A DNA stretch of 64,000 bases. It comes from Sphingomonas sp. TDK1 (lineage in GTDB: Bacteria > Pseudomonadota > Alphaproteobacteria > Sphingomonadales > Sphingomonadaceae). Shown piece by piece: positions 16,999-26,108 of this stretch (positions are counted from its first letter, which is position 1; the number at the start of each line of letters is the position of its first letter). The stretch spans positions 124,001 to 188,000 of the forward strand of contig NZ_LXVY01000027.1 in the NCBI RefSeq assembly GCF_001650735.1, written 5' to 3'. Below the pieces are notes generated by a model that searched no databases, was not told where the DNA came from, and worked only from the letters and a program-made list of their open reading frames with translations. The position numbers and the translations under genes were made by a program.

Positions 16999-18465
16999 AT
17001 GAGCGCGGATGTCGGCGACGGCCTGGCGCCTGCCGTCGAGGCGGTGACCACGCCGATCAAGCCGGCGCGGGGCAGCGGCCGCGGTTACCGCGCGATAGCG
17101 CTCGTGGTCGCTGCGGCGCTGTTCATGCAACAGCTGGACGGCACGGTACTCACCGTCGCCCTGCCGACCATGGCGCTTGACCTCGGCAGCTCTGCGACCA
17201 GCCTGAGTGTCGCGCTGACCAGCTACCTGCTTGCGCTGGCGCTGTTCATCCCTGCAAGCGGCACGCTGGCCGACCGCTTCGGATCGCGGACCATCTTCTG
17301 CGCCGCGATCGGTATCTTCCTTGCCGGCTCGATGGCCTGCGCGCAGGCGGGCACGCTGCCGATGCTGGTCGCCGCGCGGTTCGTCCAGGGCATCGGCGGC
17401 GCGATGATGGTGCCGGTGGGGCGGCTGGTGCTCCTGCGCAGCGTCGCCAAGGAAGACATGGTCCAAGCCCTGTCCTGGCTGGTAATGCCGGCACTGATCG
17501 GCCCCATCCTCGGGCCGCCGCTGGGCGGGTTCATCGTCACCTGGCTCGACTGGCGCTGTATCTTCTATCTGAACCTGCCGATCGGCATTGCCGGTGCTAT
17601 CGGCGCGCTGCTGCTGGTCCCGGAGGTGCGCGGCGAAGCGCGGACGCGGTTCGATATCCTGGGCTTCTTCCTGTCGGGCGGCGCGCTCGGCTGCCTGTTG
17701 TTCGGGTTCGAGCTATCGAGCTATCCCGGCGTCGCCCGGATAGCGATGGGGCTGCTCGTCACCGGCGCGCTATTCGCGCTCGGCTATGTCTGGCACGCCC
17801 GACACGCGCGCGATCCCATCCTCGATCCGCGGCTGATGCGCATCGACACCTTCCGCCTGTCGGTGATCGGCGGGTCGCTGACTCGTATCACCCAGGGTGC
17901 CCAGCCCTTCCTGCTGCCGCTGATGTTCCAGCTCGGCTTCGGCTTCTCCGCAGCGACAACGGGTACGATCACCATGGTCGGCGCGATCGGGGCGCTGGCG
18001 ATGAAGGCGCTGGCGCCGCGGGTGCTCCGCCGCTGGGGCTTTCGCGACAGCCTGCTCGTATCCGGCCTGATCAGCAGCCTCGGCTATGCCAGCTGCGCGC
18101 TGTTCCGCCCGGACTGGCCGATCGCCGCGATGGTGGCGGTGCTGGCGATCTCGGGCTTCTTCACCTCGTTCCAGTTCACCGGCTTCAACGCGATCGCCTA
18201 TGCCGATGTCGACAAGGAAGAGATGAGCAGCGCGACCAGCTTCTACGCAACCTTCCAGCAGCTGACCCTGTCCCTCGGCATCTGCACCGCGGCGACGGCG
18301 CTGGAGCTGGGGCCGCAACTCGCGCACCGGACGCAGCTCCAGCTGAGCGACTTCTCGGTGGCTTTCGTCATCGTGGCCGCCATCTCCGCGTCGGCCTGGT
18401 TCTGGAACCGCCGTTTCGCGGCCGATGCCGGCGCCGCGATGAGCGGGCATCACCCCCGCGGTTGA
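16999..18465 (+). CDS. MFS drug-efflux transporter, DHA2/EmrB-type
   Basis: A 488-residue inner-membrane transporter with about 14 helices. The DHA2 signature is visible: LFMQQLDGTVLTVALPTMA in helix 1, LADRFGSRT in the loop after helix 2, and the motif-C-like stretch LIGPILGPPLGGFI. Such pumps export drugs or amphipathic compounds using protons. I chose ATG 16999 (SADVGDG), but ATG 16969 is also possible, and neither has a strong ribosome site. The gene stands alone, with a decayed fragment upstream and a convergent hydrolase downstream. Confidence 0.88.
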   Translation: MSADVGDGLAPAVEAVTTPIKPARGSGRGYRAIALVVAAALFMQQLDGTVLTVALPTMALDLGSSATSLSVALTSYLLALALFIPASGTLADRFGSRTIFCAAIGIFLAGSMACAQAGTLPMLVAARFVQGIGGAMMVPVGRLVLLRSVAKEDMVQALSWLVMPALIGPILGPPLGGFIVTWLDWRCIFYLNLPIGIAGAIGALLLVPEVRGEARTRFDILGFFLSGGALGCLLFGFELSSYPGVARIAMGLLVTGALFALGYVWHARHARDPILDPRLMRIDTFRLSVIGGSLTRITQGAQPFLLPLMFQLGFGFSAATTGTITMVGAIGALAMKALAPRVLRRWGFRDSLLVSGLISSLGYASCALFRPDWPIAAMVAVLAISGFFTSFQFTGFNAIAYADVDKEEMSSATSFYATFQQLTLSLGICTAATALELGPQLAHRTQLQLSDFSVAFVIVAAISASAWFWNRRFAADAGAAMSGHHPRG

Positions 18466-18492
18466 ATACCGTCCCGCCGCCGGGCGCGGTGG

Positions 18493-19449
18493 TCAGGATG
18501 CCAGGAAGCGGATCACCGGCGCGAAAAAGGCAGACGGCTGCTCGATCCAGGGGAAATGCCCGGCATGGTCGATCGCCACCAGTTCCGAGCTGGCAATGCC
18601 CTGCCGGATCCGTTCGGATTCGGTCAGCGGGCAAGCAGGATCTTGCCGCCCCTCGACGATCAGTGTCCTGGCGGTGATCTTCGCCAGATCCGCGAGCGGC
18701 GGCGCCCGGTCGGCCGGCGGGGATTCCTCGAACGCCTTGTACATGCGCACGCTCATCGGTTTCGTCATGGCGGCGACAAGCACGCGCGCGTCGCGCGTCG
18801 GATCATAGAAGAAGAAGCCCGCATAGCCCTTGAACTGCTTGGTGAAAGCAGCGTCGGTTTGCGGAGTCGGTCCCGCCATCAGCGCGTCCAGCCGGGAGAA
18901 TGCCGGGTCGGTACGGCGGCGCGCACGCTCCGCCAGCTCGACCGGGCCTGGCGCGCCCTTGTAGCCCAGCAGCTGCGAGCCGATCAGCACCAGCTTGCCC
19001 ACCCGTTCCGGATGACGCTCGGCGTAGAGGATCGCAATGGCGCTGCCATTCGAATGGCCCACCAGATTCATCGACGGCAGGCCGAGATATGCGCGAAGCT
19101 GTTCGAGGTTCTCCGCCAGATCGACATTGCCGATATGATCGGTCGCCGCGACCGGGCTGGAGAGCCCCGTCCCGCGCGGATCATATGTCAGGACGGTAAA
19201 TCGCTTGGCGAGCGGAGCCAGCCCCTTTTCGAGATATTCGGTGCCGATGCCCCAGCCCGGAGCCTGAACGACCACGAGCGGGCCATGCCCGCGGATCATA
19301 TAGTGGATCCGCACGCCCTGCAGGTCGGCGAAGTGGCTGCCTGGCGCAAGCTTCGATCCGGCGCCTTCCTCTCGGGCGGCAGTCGGCGCAGCCGCCGAAG
19401 CGGCGCCGAGGGCAAGCAGGGCAAGCAGGGCAAGATGCGGGATTTTCAT
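18493..19449 (-). CDS. Secreted alpha/beta hydrolase
   Basis: A 318-residue protein with a signal peptide (MKIPHLALLALLALGAASAA) and an alpha/beta-hydrolase fold. The nucleophile elbow is GHSNGS (LVGHSNGSAIAIL), the acid is in EGRQDPACPL, and the His is in DHAGHFPW. The oxyanion-side motif APGWGIG replaces the usual HGxxG, so the oxyanion loop is unusual. ATG 19449 is preferred, since the frame extends upstream only to a TTG. It is probably a periplasmic esterase or peptidase of unknown substrate, convergent with the MFS gene. Confidence 0.85.
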   Translation of the reverse strand: MKIPHLALLALLALGAASAAAPTAAREEGAGSKLAPGSHFADLQGVRIHYMIRGHGPLVVVQAPGWGIGTEYLEKGLAPLAKRFTVLTYDPRGTGLSSPVAATDHIGNVDLAENLEQLRAYLGLPSMNLVGHSNGSAIAILYAERHPERVGKLVLIGSQLLGYKGAPGPVELAERARRRTDPAFSRLDALMAGPTPQTDAAFTKQFKGYAGFFFYDPTRDARVLVAAMTKPMSVRMYKAFEESPPADRAPPLADLAKITARTLIVEGRQDPACPLTESERIRQGIASSELVAIDHAGHFPWIEQPSAFFAPVIRFLAS

Positions 19450-19559
19450 GATGAATCGGCACTTTACGCTGGGGCACAAAGCATCCGGCTACACCGCGTT
19501 CAGGCCCGCGCCATAGCTATACCGACGTGCAGCTATGCGCGGGCAGGATCCGACGTGCG

Positions 19560-20948
19560 CTATGCAGCGATATAGACATACCAAAGCAGGATCAGCACCA
19601 GTCGCCCCGCGAAGCCGCTATGGCTTATCGTCGCGATCATGGTTGCAATGAGTGCCGCGACAAGGGCGACACCGCCGCCCTGAAAAAGCGGTGCGGCCGA
19701 GAGCCGGATCGCGCTCGCCGGCAGCGCCAGCAGCAGACCCCAGCCAAGCCCAGCCACAAGGAACGCAACGCGGCGGATCATCGCGGGCAGCGGCGCGGTG
19801 CGGGTCAGCGCCAGCAGGCCCTTGGCTTCGCTCCGCCCCGCATGGGCGGACAGCGCGAACACCAGCAGCAGCCCGGCGGCGGCCCCGCCGATATGGCGAT
19901 AGTCCGCGGCCAGCCCGGCCAGCGCCGCCGCGATCGCCAGCAGCGTGAACAGTCGCCCGGCCCCGATCAGCCGGAATTCCGCCAGTACAAGCCCAAGATA
20001 GGGCAGACCTATCCCCTGTGCCGGTGGCGACTCTGCCAAAGACGCGGTTCGCCGCGGCTTCGGCGCCAGCAGGCGGTCGAATACTCCACCGGACTTGTGC
20101 CGCGCGCGATGGCGATGTGGCCGGTAGAGCAGCCCGCCAAGCACCGCCAGGACGAGTGCGATGCCAGTCCAGGCCAGCCGCGAGGCGATATAGCCTGGCG
20201 CGAGCACCCCCGCCATCACGTCAAGCGGCGCGCGGCCGGGTGCCAGACCTTCCACGCCGCCGATCACCACGTCCTGTCCGGCCAGCGGCACCGGCCCCGC
20301 CAGCGGGCGGACGAAGCCCGGAAAATCCGCGAGATTGACCAGGAAGCTCGACGGCTGGCTGGCGACCGCCGCCGGCATGGCGAGGCTAGCAAACCAGAGG
20401 ATGAAGAATACCAACTCTCCCGCCGCGCGCCGGGTAAGCGGCAGCGCGTCGAGGAAACGGTGAACTGCCGCAAGGCCGATCAGCGCCGGCGCTGCGATCA
20501 GCCAGAGCAAGGCTGCGATGCGTGGCAGGTCCAGCGGCCCGGTCACGATCAGCCAGCCCAGGAAGCCGCCCGCCAGCGTCAATGTCGACAGCATGGCGAG
20601 TAGCACGACGACGTCGGCGGCGAAGCGCCCCAGCGCGATCGCGACGCGTGATGCCGAAGTCACCTCGTCGATCTGCCAGGGCTGCCGACGGGTGGCGTTG
20701 GCCCGCAGATAGAGGAAGCCGATCGGCAGCAGCAGCGTCGACACCACAATGCCGAGCGATACGCCGAGCACGGCCGAGCTGATCACCGGCAGATGCTTGC
20801 CCACCGCGATCTGCACGCCAGAGCCATCGTCGCGCGCGATCATGAAGCGTGCGCCTACCGGTCCGGCGAGCAGCAGCAGCCACAGACCCCAGCCGCGCGA
20901 CGCGCGCACCAGATTGGCGATGAAAGTGGCGCGGGCAACCGCGATCAT
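19560..20948 (-). CDS. ABC transporter permease
   Basis: A 462-residue hydrophobic protein with about ten predicted helices and a basic loop in the middle (RPHRHRARHKSGG). It overlaps the upstream ATPase gene by ATGA (20945-20948), so the two form an ABC-2-like exporter. The protein itself has no close named family that I recognise. Function is inferred from the ATPase. The substrate is unknown. Confidence 0.75.
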   Translation of the reverse strand: MIAVARATFIANLVRASRGWGLWLLLLAGPVGARFMIARDDGSGVQIAVGKHLPVISSAVLGVSLGIVVSTLLLPIGFLYLRANATRRQPWQIDEVTSASRVAIALGRFAADVVVLLAMLSTLTLAGGFLGWLIVTGPLDLPRIAALLWLIAAPALIGLAAVHRFLDALPLTRRAAGELVFFILWFASLAMPAAVASQPSSFLVNLADFPGFVRPLAGPVPLAGQDVVIGGVEGLAPGRAPLDVMAGVLAPGYIASRLAWTGIALVLAVLGGLLYRPHRHRARHKSGGVFDRLLAPKPRRTASLAESPPAQGIGLPYLGLVLAEFRLIGAGRLFTLLAIAAALAGLAADYRHIGGAAAGLLLVFALSAHAGRSEAKGLLALTRTAPLPAMIRRVAFLVAGLGWGLLLALPASAIRLSAAPLFQGGGVALVAALIATMIATISHSGFAGRLVLILLWYVYIAA

Positions 20949-21586
20949 GCCGGGGCCACCCGTCCCTCGGCGACGCGCAGCACCGCTCGCGCTGCGGGAG
21001 CGAGCTCCTCGGCGAGGTGCGTGGTCATCACGACGATGGCGTCTCGGGTTCGTTCGAGGAGCAGGTCGCCGACCTGGCGCGCCGTCGTCGCGTCGAGTTC
21101 GGCCGTGGGTTCGTCCAGCGCGATCAGGCGCGGCGCACCAAGCACGGCTTGTGCGAAGATCAGGCGGCGCCGCATGCCCCCGGAAAAGGTCGCGATACGT
21201 GCATCCGTTGCGTCGCGTAGGCCGATCGCTTCGGCGATGCCGTCGAACTGGCGGTCGGCCGCGCGCTGATCCAGACCCTTGAGCGCAGCCATGTACCGCA
21301 CGAACTCGCGCGCGGTCAGATCTTCCGGCAGATCCACCGCCTGGGGTGCGTAGCCCAGGCTGCGCCGCAAGGCCGTGCGCACCTTGGAGAGCGGCGTGCC
21401 GTCCCAGAGAATTTCGCCCCGGTTCGGCCGCTCCGCTGTGGCGATAAGGCGCAGCAGCGTCGACTTGCCGGCGCCACTGGGGCCGACCAGCAGCGTCAGG
21501 CCCGGCGCGAAGACGGCATTTACGTCCGCCAGAACCTGCTTGGACCCATAGGAGCGTGAGACCCCGTGCATTTGAAGTTCGGTCAT
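20945..21586 (-). CDS. ABC transporter ATP-binding protein
   Basis: A 213-residue ATPase with Walker A GPSGAGKST (residues 35-43), Q-loop in YAPQAV, signature FSGGMRRR, Walker B LIALDEP and a switch His in TTHLAEE. It is of the CcmA/exporter type. It is coupled to the permease gene by ATGA. It would drive export by the two-gene transporter. Confidence 0.9.
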   Translation of the reverse strand: MTELQMHGVSRSYGSKQVLADVNAVFAPGLTLLVGPSGAGKSTLLRLIATAERPNRGEILWDGTPLSKVRTALRRSLGYAPQAVDLPEDLTAREFVRYMAALKGLDQRAADRQFDGIAEAIGLRDATDARIATFSGGMRRRLIFAQAVLGAPRLIALDEPTAELDATTARQVGDLLLERTRDAIVVMTTHLAEELAPAARAVLRVAEGRVAPA

Positions 21587-21759
21587 ATACCGCCTTTAGG
21601 ATGCCTGTCTTTCCCTTGCCATCCCCACCGACGCGGAACGCGGGAAGTCGGCAGCCGCTCGCACCCTACCAAGGTCCACTGGAAACGAAGTATCGTGCGG
21701 GGTGGAAGCGGCGCATCAAGTTGTGGCGGGGCACGCAATACCAGCGTAACGCTGCGTAA

Positions 21760-21933
21760 TACTTCCTGGGGCAGGATGCCGGCGCCAAACGCATCGACGA
21801 CGGCGTCGCCATCTGGCGCGGTATCGGGCGCGGCGAGCGCGTCGTGACCGGCGGCCGGTTCCGGTTCACGCTGATGGAAGCCGACCCGAAGGACTGGCGA
21901 TGTGATCCGGCCGCGCGGTGGCCGCGCTCCTGA
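21760..21933 (+). pseudogene. Possible remnant of an RND periplasmic adaptor C-terminus
   Basis: The 397-bp gap 21587-21983 has no intact gene. One short + frame after a stop at 21757 reads WRGIGRGERVVTGGRFRFTL, which resembles the GLxxGERVVTxGxFRL strand near the end of HlyD/RND membrane-fusion proteins. Fewer than 60 codons remain, without a start or a partner pump. It may be a deletion scar, but the match is short. Confidence 0.28.
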
Positions 21934-21983
21934 AGCTGCCGGGGAGGCGCGGCATCGCCCCCCCCCCGGCCTGGCAACCTAGT

Positions 21984-24032
21984 TTACCAGATGCGCACGC
22001 GCTTTTCCGGGCTGAGATACAGCTTGTCGGCCGGCGCCGGCTTGAACGCGGCATACCAGGGATCGAGGTTGCGCACGACCCAGGTGCGCTGCTCGGACGG
22101 CGCATGCGGATCGGTCAGCAACCGCTGGCGCAGATTTGCCTCGCGATAGTTGCGGCGCCAGACCTGGGCCCAGCCAAGGTAGAAGCGCTGATCGCCGGTC
22201 GTCCCCGCGATGACCGGCGCCGGCTTGCCGCCGAGCGACTTGAGATAGGCGTCGTGCGCGACCGACAGGCCGGCAAGATCGGCGGTGTTCTCGCCCAGGG
22301 TCAGGCGGCCATTGACATGCATGCCGGGCAGCGGCGTGTAGGCGTCATATTGCGCGGCGAGCGCATCGGTGCGCTGCTTGAACGCCGCCACATCGGCCGG
22401 CGTCCACCAGTCGGTCAGGCGGCCTTCCTTGTTGTACTTGGCGCCCTGATCGTCGAAGTGATGGCTCAGCTCGTGCCCGATCACCGCGCCGATGCCGCCA
22501 TAGTTCACCGCGGGATCGGCCTTGGGATCGAAGAAGGGCGGCTGCAGGATCGCCGCCGGGAACACGATCTCGACCATGCCGAAATTGGCATAGGCGTTGA
22601 TCGTCATCGGGGTCATCCCCCATTCCCAGCGCTGCAGCGGCTTGCCGAGATGACCGACATTCTCGTCATGCTGCCACTGGTTGGCCCGCAAGGAATTGCC
22701 GAACGCGTCGCCCGCGGTGATCTTCAGCGCCGAATAGTCGCGCCACCGGTCCGGATAGCCGATCTTCGGGGTGAAGGCGGCGAGCTTCTCATGCGCTTTC
22801 ACCTTGGTCTCGGGCGCCATCCAGTCGAGCTTGTCGATCCGCGCGTCCATCGCGGCGATCACGTTCTTCACCAGCCGGTCGGCCGCCGCCTTGGTTTCCG
22901 GCGGGAAGAATTTGGCCACATAGATCTTGCTGACCTCGTCGGACAGCGCGCCGGTGGTGAAATCGACCGCACGCTTCCAGCGGACCTGCTGCTCCGGGGT
23001 GCCGGAGAGCGTCGTCCCCTCGAAGGCGAAGACCTCCTTGTCGATGTTGCTCGGCAGCACATCCGAATAGGCGCTCAGCGAACGGACGATCAGCTGGTCG
23101 CGCAGCACCGCCACCGGCGTCGCCGCGATCAGCTTGGCGATACCTGTCACCGCGCTTGGCTGAGCCACGATCACGCTGTCGACTGGCGCACCGATCCCCT
23201 TGAAGAAGCTCGCGAAATCGAAACCGGGCGCCTGCTCCTTCAGCTGCGCGAGGCTGAGCTTGTTGTAGGTCTTGTTGGCGTCGCGACTGTCGGCGCGCGT
23301 CCAGCTTACCTTGGCGATCTCGGTTTCGAAGGCGACGATGGCGGCAGCGCGCGCGGCGGCATCGGGCTCACCGGCGAGCGCCAGCAGGTTGGTCAGGTGC
23401 TTGCCATAGGCCGCCCTGGTTTCGACAAGCTTCGCGTCGCTCGACAGATAATAGTCGCGATCCGGCAGGCCGAGGCCGCTCTGGAACATGCTCAGTGCAT
23501 AGACTTCCGGCTCCTTGTCGTCCTGGCCGACAAAGGCACCGAAGGGCACGGGCACGCCGTTGCGCGATGCCTGCGCGTAGAGCGCGCTCATCGCGTCCTT
23601 GCTCGTCACGCCCTTGATCTGGTCGAGCCATGGCTTGATCGGGGCGAGGCCCTTGGCATCGATGGTCGCGGTGTCGAGATAAGTGGCATAGGCCGTGCCG
23701 ATCTTCGATCCGGCATCGCCCTTCGCCGCTTCCAGGATCGCATGGGTGCGCTCCTTGGACAGGTCGTCGAGCAGGTTGAACGCGCCATAGTTGGACTGGT
23801 CGGCAGGGATGGCGGTGTTCTTGGCCCAGGTGCCGTTCGCATAGGCGTAGAAGTCGTCCCCGGGGCGCACCGAGCGATCCATGCCCGCGGTGTCGAAACC
23901 ATAGGTGCCATAGGCAGGCTTGCCGGACGCCGCGGCCGCGGTTTGCGCGGGGGCCGGGCTCAAGCCGTAGATCGCGGCGCCGAGAAGCAACGGCGTGCCC
24001 AAGGCGGTGGTAACGAACAAAGCTGGGCGCAT
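21984..24032 (-). CDS. M13 (neprilysin-like) metallopeptidase, secreted
   Basis: A 682-residue exported protein, signal peptide ending near SPAPAQT. It has the M13 N-terminal helical domain (SVRPGDDFYAYANGTWAKNT) and the catalytic domain with zinc motif HELSH near residue 520 (VIGHELSHHFDDQG), the third ligand Glu in GENTADLAG, and NAYANFG upstream. M13 enzymes cleave short peptides outside the cytoplasm. ATG 24032 has AGGAGA 10 bp upstream. It is followed (upstream on the map) by no partner and appears monocistronic. Confidence 0.93.
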   Translation of the reverse strand: MRPALFVTTALGTPLLLGAAIYGLSPAPAQTAAAASGKPAYGTYGFDTAGMDRSVRPGDDFYAYANGTWAKNTAIPADQSNYGAFNLLDDLSKERTHAILEAAKGDAGSKIGTAYATYLDTATIDAKGLAPIKPWLDQIKGVTSKDAMSALYAQASRNGVPVPFGAFVGQDDKEPEVYALSMFQSGLGLPDRDYYLSSDAKLVETRAAYGKHLTNLLALAGEPDAAARAAAIVAFETEIAKVSWTRADSRDANKTYNKLSLAQLKEQAPGFDFASFFKGIGAPVDSVIVAQPSAVTGIAKLIAATPVAVLRDQLIVRSLSAYSDVLPSNIDKEVFAFEGTTLSGTPEQQVRWKRAVDFTTGALSDEVSKIYVAKFFPPETKAAADRLVKNVIAAMDARIDKLDWMAPETKVKAHEKLAAFTPKIGYPDRWRDYSALKITAGDAFGNSLRANQWQHDENVGHLGKPLQRWEWGMTPMTINAYANFGMVEIVFPAAILQPPFFDPKADPAVNYGGIGAVIGHELSHHFDDQGAKYNKEGRLTDWWTPADVAAFKQRTDALAAQYDAYTPLPGMHVNGRLTLGENTADLAGLSVAHDAYLKSLGGKPAPVIAGTTGDQRFYLGWAQVWRRNYREANLRQRLLTDPHAPSEQRTWVVRNLDPWYAAFKPAPADKLYLSPEKRVRIW

Positions 24033-24101
24033 GAAGCGAAACTCTCCTGAAAGATTATGTCGCTGTACTAGTTGAATGATACGCGAGGTCAATCGCCTGC
24101 T

Positions 24102-24893
24102 CTAGCGCGCGGCCCAGCGGATGGCATTGGTGAGGATGCGCCGATAATTGGGATCGTCATAGGCTTCGGGCGAATGGCCGAGCGCCGAATAGAAGACGCG
24201 CCCCTTGGCCGAGGGATTGACCCAGATCACCGGATGGACGCCCATTGCCAGCTTGGCGCCCGGCCGATAGCTCGCCTCGTCGATCCGCGCGAGCACGGTC
24301 ATGCCCTTCGCGGCAGGGTTGGAATCGAACGAATACCATTCGTCGACCAGCGACCAGGGCAGCTTCACGCCGGCCATGACGGGATGGTCCGGCGTGTCGA
24401 CCAGCAGCTGCGCGGACTGGAGATGGTCGGCGCCGCCCGGATGGCCGATGAACCTGGTGCCGATCACGGTCTGGACATACCAGGAATCGGTATGGCTGTT
24501 GTCGCCCGCCGCGTGCAGCGCCACGACGCCGCCGCCGCGTGCCACGAACCGCGCAAAGGCCGCGCGCTGATCGGGGGTCAGGAAGTCGCCGCTCGCGCTG
24601 TTGAGCACGACGACCGAGAAGTGTCGCAACTGCGCATCGTTGAACACCGCCGCATTCTCGGTGACGAAGCTGGCGCGGCCGAGATTCCTGGCGATCTCTG
24701 CCAGCACGCTGTTCGAGTGCGGAATGTGCTCGATATGTCGCCAGCCATTGGTCTTGGACACGATGAGGACGGCGTGCCGCAGCCCTGCGGGCAGGGCGAG
24801 CGCGACGGAATCCAGGGTCGGCTTGGGCAGGTGCGGGTCCGGCACGGTTTGCGCCATGGTGAAAAGCGCCAGTACCGCCAATATCTTACGCAT
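24102..24893 (-). CDS. ThuA-like domain protein, secreted
   Basis: A 263-residue protein with a short signal peptide (MRKILAVLALFTMAQT) and a glutamine-amidotransferase-like ThuA domain: HAVLIVSKTNGWRH, VVVLNSASGDFLT, FVARGGGVVALHAAGD and a conserved GHSPEAYDDPNYRR end. ThuA domains occur in sugar-handling secreted proteins, with unclear chemistry. ATG 24893 with GGAGAG 6 bp upstream is preferred over GTG 24908. The M13 peptidase gene starts 69 bp downstream. Confidence 0.88.
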   Translation of the reverse strand: MRKILAVLALFTMAQTVPDPHLPKPTLDSVALALPAGLRHAVLIVSKTNGWRHIEHIPHSNSVLAEIARNLGRASFVTENAAVFNDAQLRHFSVVVLNSASGDFLTPDQRAAFARFVARGGGVVALHAAGDNSHTDSWYVQTVIGTRFIGHPGGADHLQSAQLLVDTPDHPVMAGVKLPWSLVDEWYSFDSNPAAKGMTVLARIDEASYRPGAKLAMGVHPVIWVNPSAKGRVFYSALGHSPEAYDDPNYRRILTNAIRWAAR

Positions 24894-24989
24894 CCCGTTC
24901 TCTCCCACCTAGGTCATTGCCCGGGGGAGCACCCTGCGCGATCGATACCGCTTCGTTCAAGCCAAAAGGGCGCGCGGGGCGGTAGACGG

Positions 24990-25247
24990 TCAGGGCGCAT
25001 TGCGGCGCTTCAACGCGGCGGCGAGCGCAATGCCGGCGGCGATCTGCAGCGCACCATAGGCGCGTCGCCGTCCCGGTCGATCCGCAAAGGGGCGGACGAG
25101 CCCGTCGACCGCGGCCACCTCCGATCGCCAGAGCGCGACATGGCGCCGGGGTTGCAGCATCCCGAGCAAGCCGTCGCCGATCATGAACACCGCTGCCATC
25201 TCGACCGATCGTCGGATACCCAGACCAAGCGTTTCCGATCCGTCCAT
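24990..25247 (-). CDS. Small membrane-associated protein of unknown function
   Basis: An 85-residue protein I do not recognise as a named family. It has a hydrophobic first third (MAAVFMIGDGLLGML), an ALWRSEVAAVDGLVRPFADRPGRRR middle, in parts basic, and a last hydrophobic helix (ALQIAAGIALAAAL). A strong AGGAGA site 6 bp before ATG 25247 supports translation. It follows the HAD phosphatase gene by 23 bp on the same strand, so the two are probably co-transcribed. Confidence 0.65.
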   Translation of the reverse strand: MDGSETLGLGIRRSVEMAAVFMIGDGLLGMLQPRRHVALWRSEVAAVDGLVRPFADRPGRRRAYGALQIAAGIALAAALKRRNAP

Positions 25248-25270
25248 CCATGCTCTCCTGCGGCGTGACT

Positions 25271-26017
25271 CTACCGGTTCCAGGCGACCAACGCGTCGAT
25301 GATCGCGCCGGTTTCGGCGGGATCGCGTACGCGGATACTGTCGACGCCCGCGGCGCGGACCGGGTCATCGTTGCCGCCGGGATAGAGGGCATCCCCCAGG
25401 AACAGCATTGCCGCGCGCGGGAGCTCGGCATGGGTTTCGAGGCGGGCGATCGCATAGGCCTTGTCGACGCCTTGCCGCGTGATGTCGAGCGAGGTGGTTC
25501 CGCCGATCCGGATCGAGAAGCCCGGCAGCTGGGCCGCAAGCGTGCGTTGCAGCGCGGCACGCTTCGCCTGGTCCGGGTCCCAGGCCTTTTTCGCATCCAC
25601 CGGCGCTTCCTGGCCCAGCGCCGAGAAGGTGATCTGGGTGCCGCGGTCCTCGATCTGCTCCCCCCAGAGATGCGCGGGGGTGAGGCCGGCCTCGCCGACC
25701 GCGCGATTCAGCGCGGTGAGTATCCGTTCGCGCTCCTCGGGCGTAAAGGACTCGGCATAGATTTGCTGCCAGGCGCCCTCGCGGAAGCGATATAACTTGG
25801 CACCCGTGGTCGGCATGATGAACAGGCGATCCAACCGGGTGCCGGGCGGCAGGCGGGAGATCACCTGTACGTCGAACTGCTTGCAGTCGCCTCCGGAAAT
25901 CACCGCGACGGGGAGGATGTCCAGCAGGGACGAAAGGCTGGATGCCATCCGCGCTTCCAGCGGCTGCTTGCTCTCGGCGAGCGTTCCATCCAGGTCGAAG
26001 GCGATAAGGCGTTTCAC
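25271..26017 (-). CDS. HAD-IIB phosphatase (phosphomannomutase/SPP-like)
   Basis: A 248-residue HAD-superfamily protein. Motif I is FDLDGTLAE, motif II lies in VISGGD, and motif IV is GDALYPGGNDD. The type-IIB cap includes TTGAKLYRF, as in phosphomannomutase and sucrose-phosphate-phosphatase relatives. It probably removes phosphate from a sugar phosphate. The start is GTG 26017 with GGGAG 6 bp upstream. The frame is open further upstream, but that part has no family similarity. Confidence 0.82.
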   Translation of the reverse strand: MKRLIAFDLDGTLAESKQPLEARMASSLSSLLDILPVAVISGGDCKQFDVQVISRLPPGTRLDRLFIMPTTGAKLYRFREGAWQQIYAESFTPEERERILTALNRAVGEAGLTPAHLWGEQIEDRGTQITFSALGQEAPVDAKKAWDPDQAKRAALQRTLAAQLPGFSIRIGGTTSLDITRQGVDKAYAIARLETHAELPRAAMLFLGDALYPGGNDDPVRAAGVDSIRVRDPAETGAIIDALVAWNR

Positions 26018-26084
26018 GCGGTGCTCCCGAATGCTGGTTCGGGAAACCAGACTCAGACCGGGATCAGCCCCGGCTGCGGTGGGA

Positions 26085-26108
26085 AACGCCCAGTGGAACC
26101 AAGGTTCC
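26085..26108 (-). promoter_or_regulatory. GGAACC/GGTTCC dyad, possible EcfG-type promoter
   Basis: On the minus strand GGAAC (26104-26108) is followed after 15 bp by CGTT (26085-26088), close to the alphaproteobacterial general-stress promoter GGAAC-N16/17-CGTT. The -35 part also lies in a dyad GGAACC-AA-GGTTCC (26095-26108). It is about 70 bp before the HAD gene. The spacer is one base short, so this is tentative. Confidence 0.3.

Noticed and set aside
21666..21977. 103-codon minus frame upstream of the ABC ATPase
   Set aside because: Arg/Pro/Ser-rich without a ribosome site or recognisable domain. More likely non-coding.
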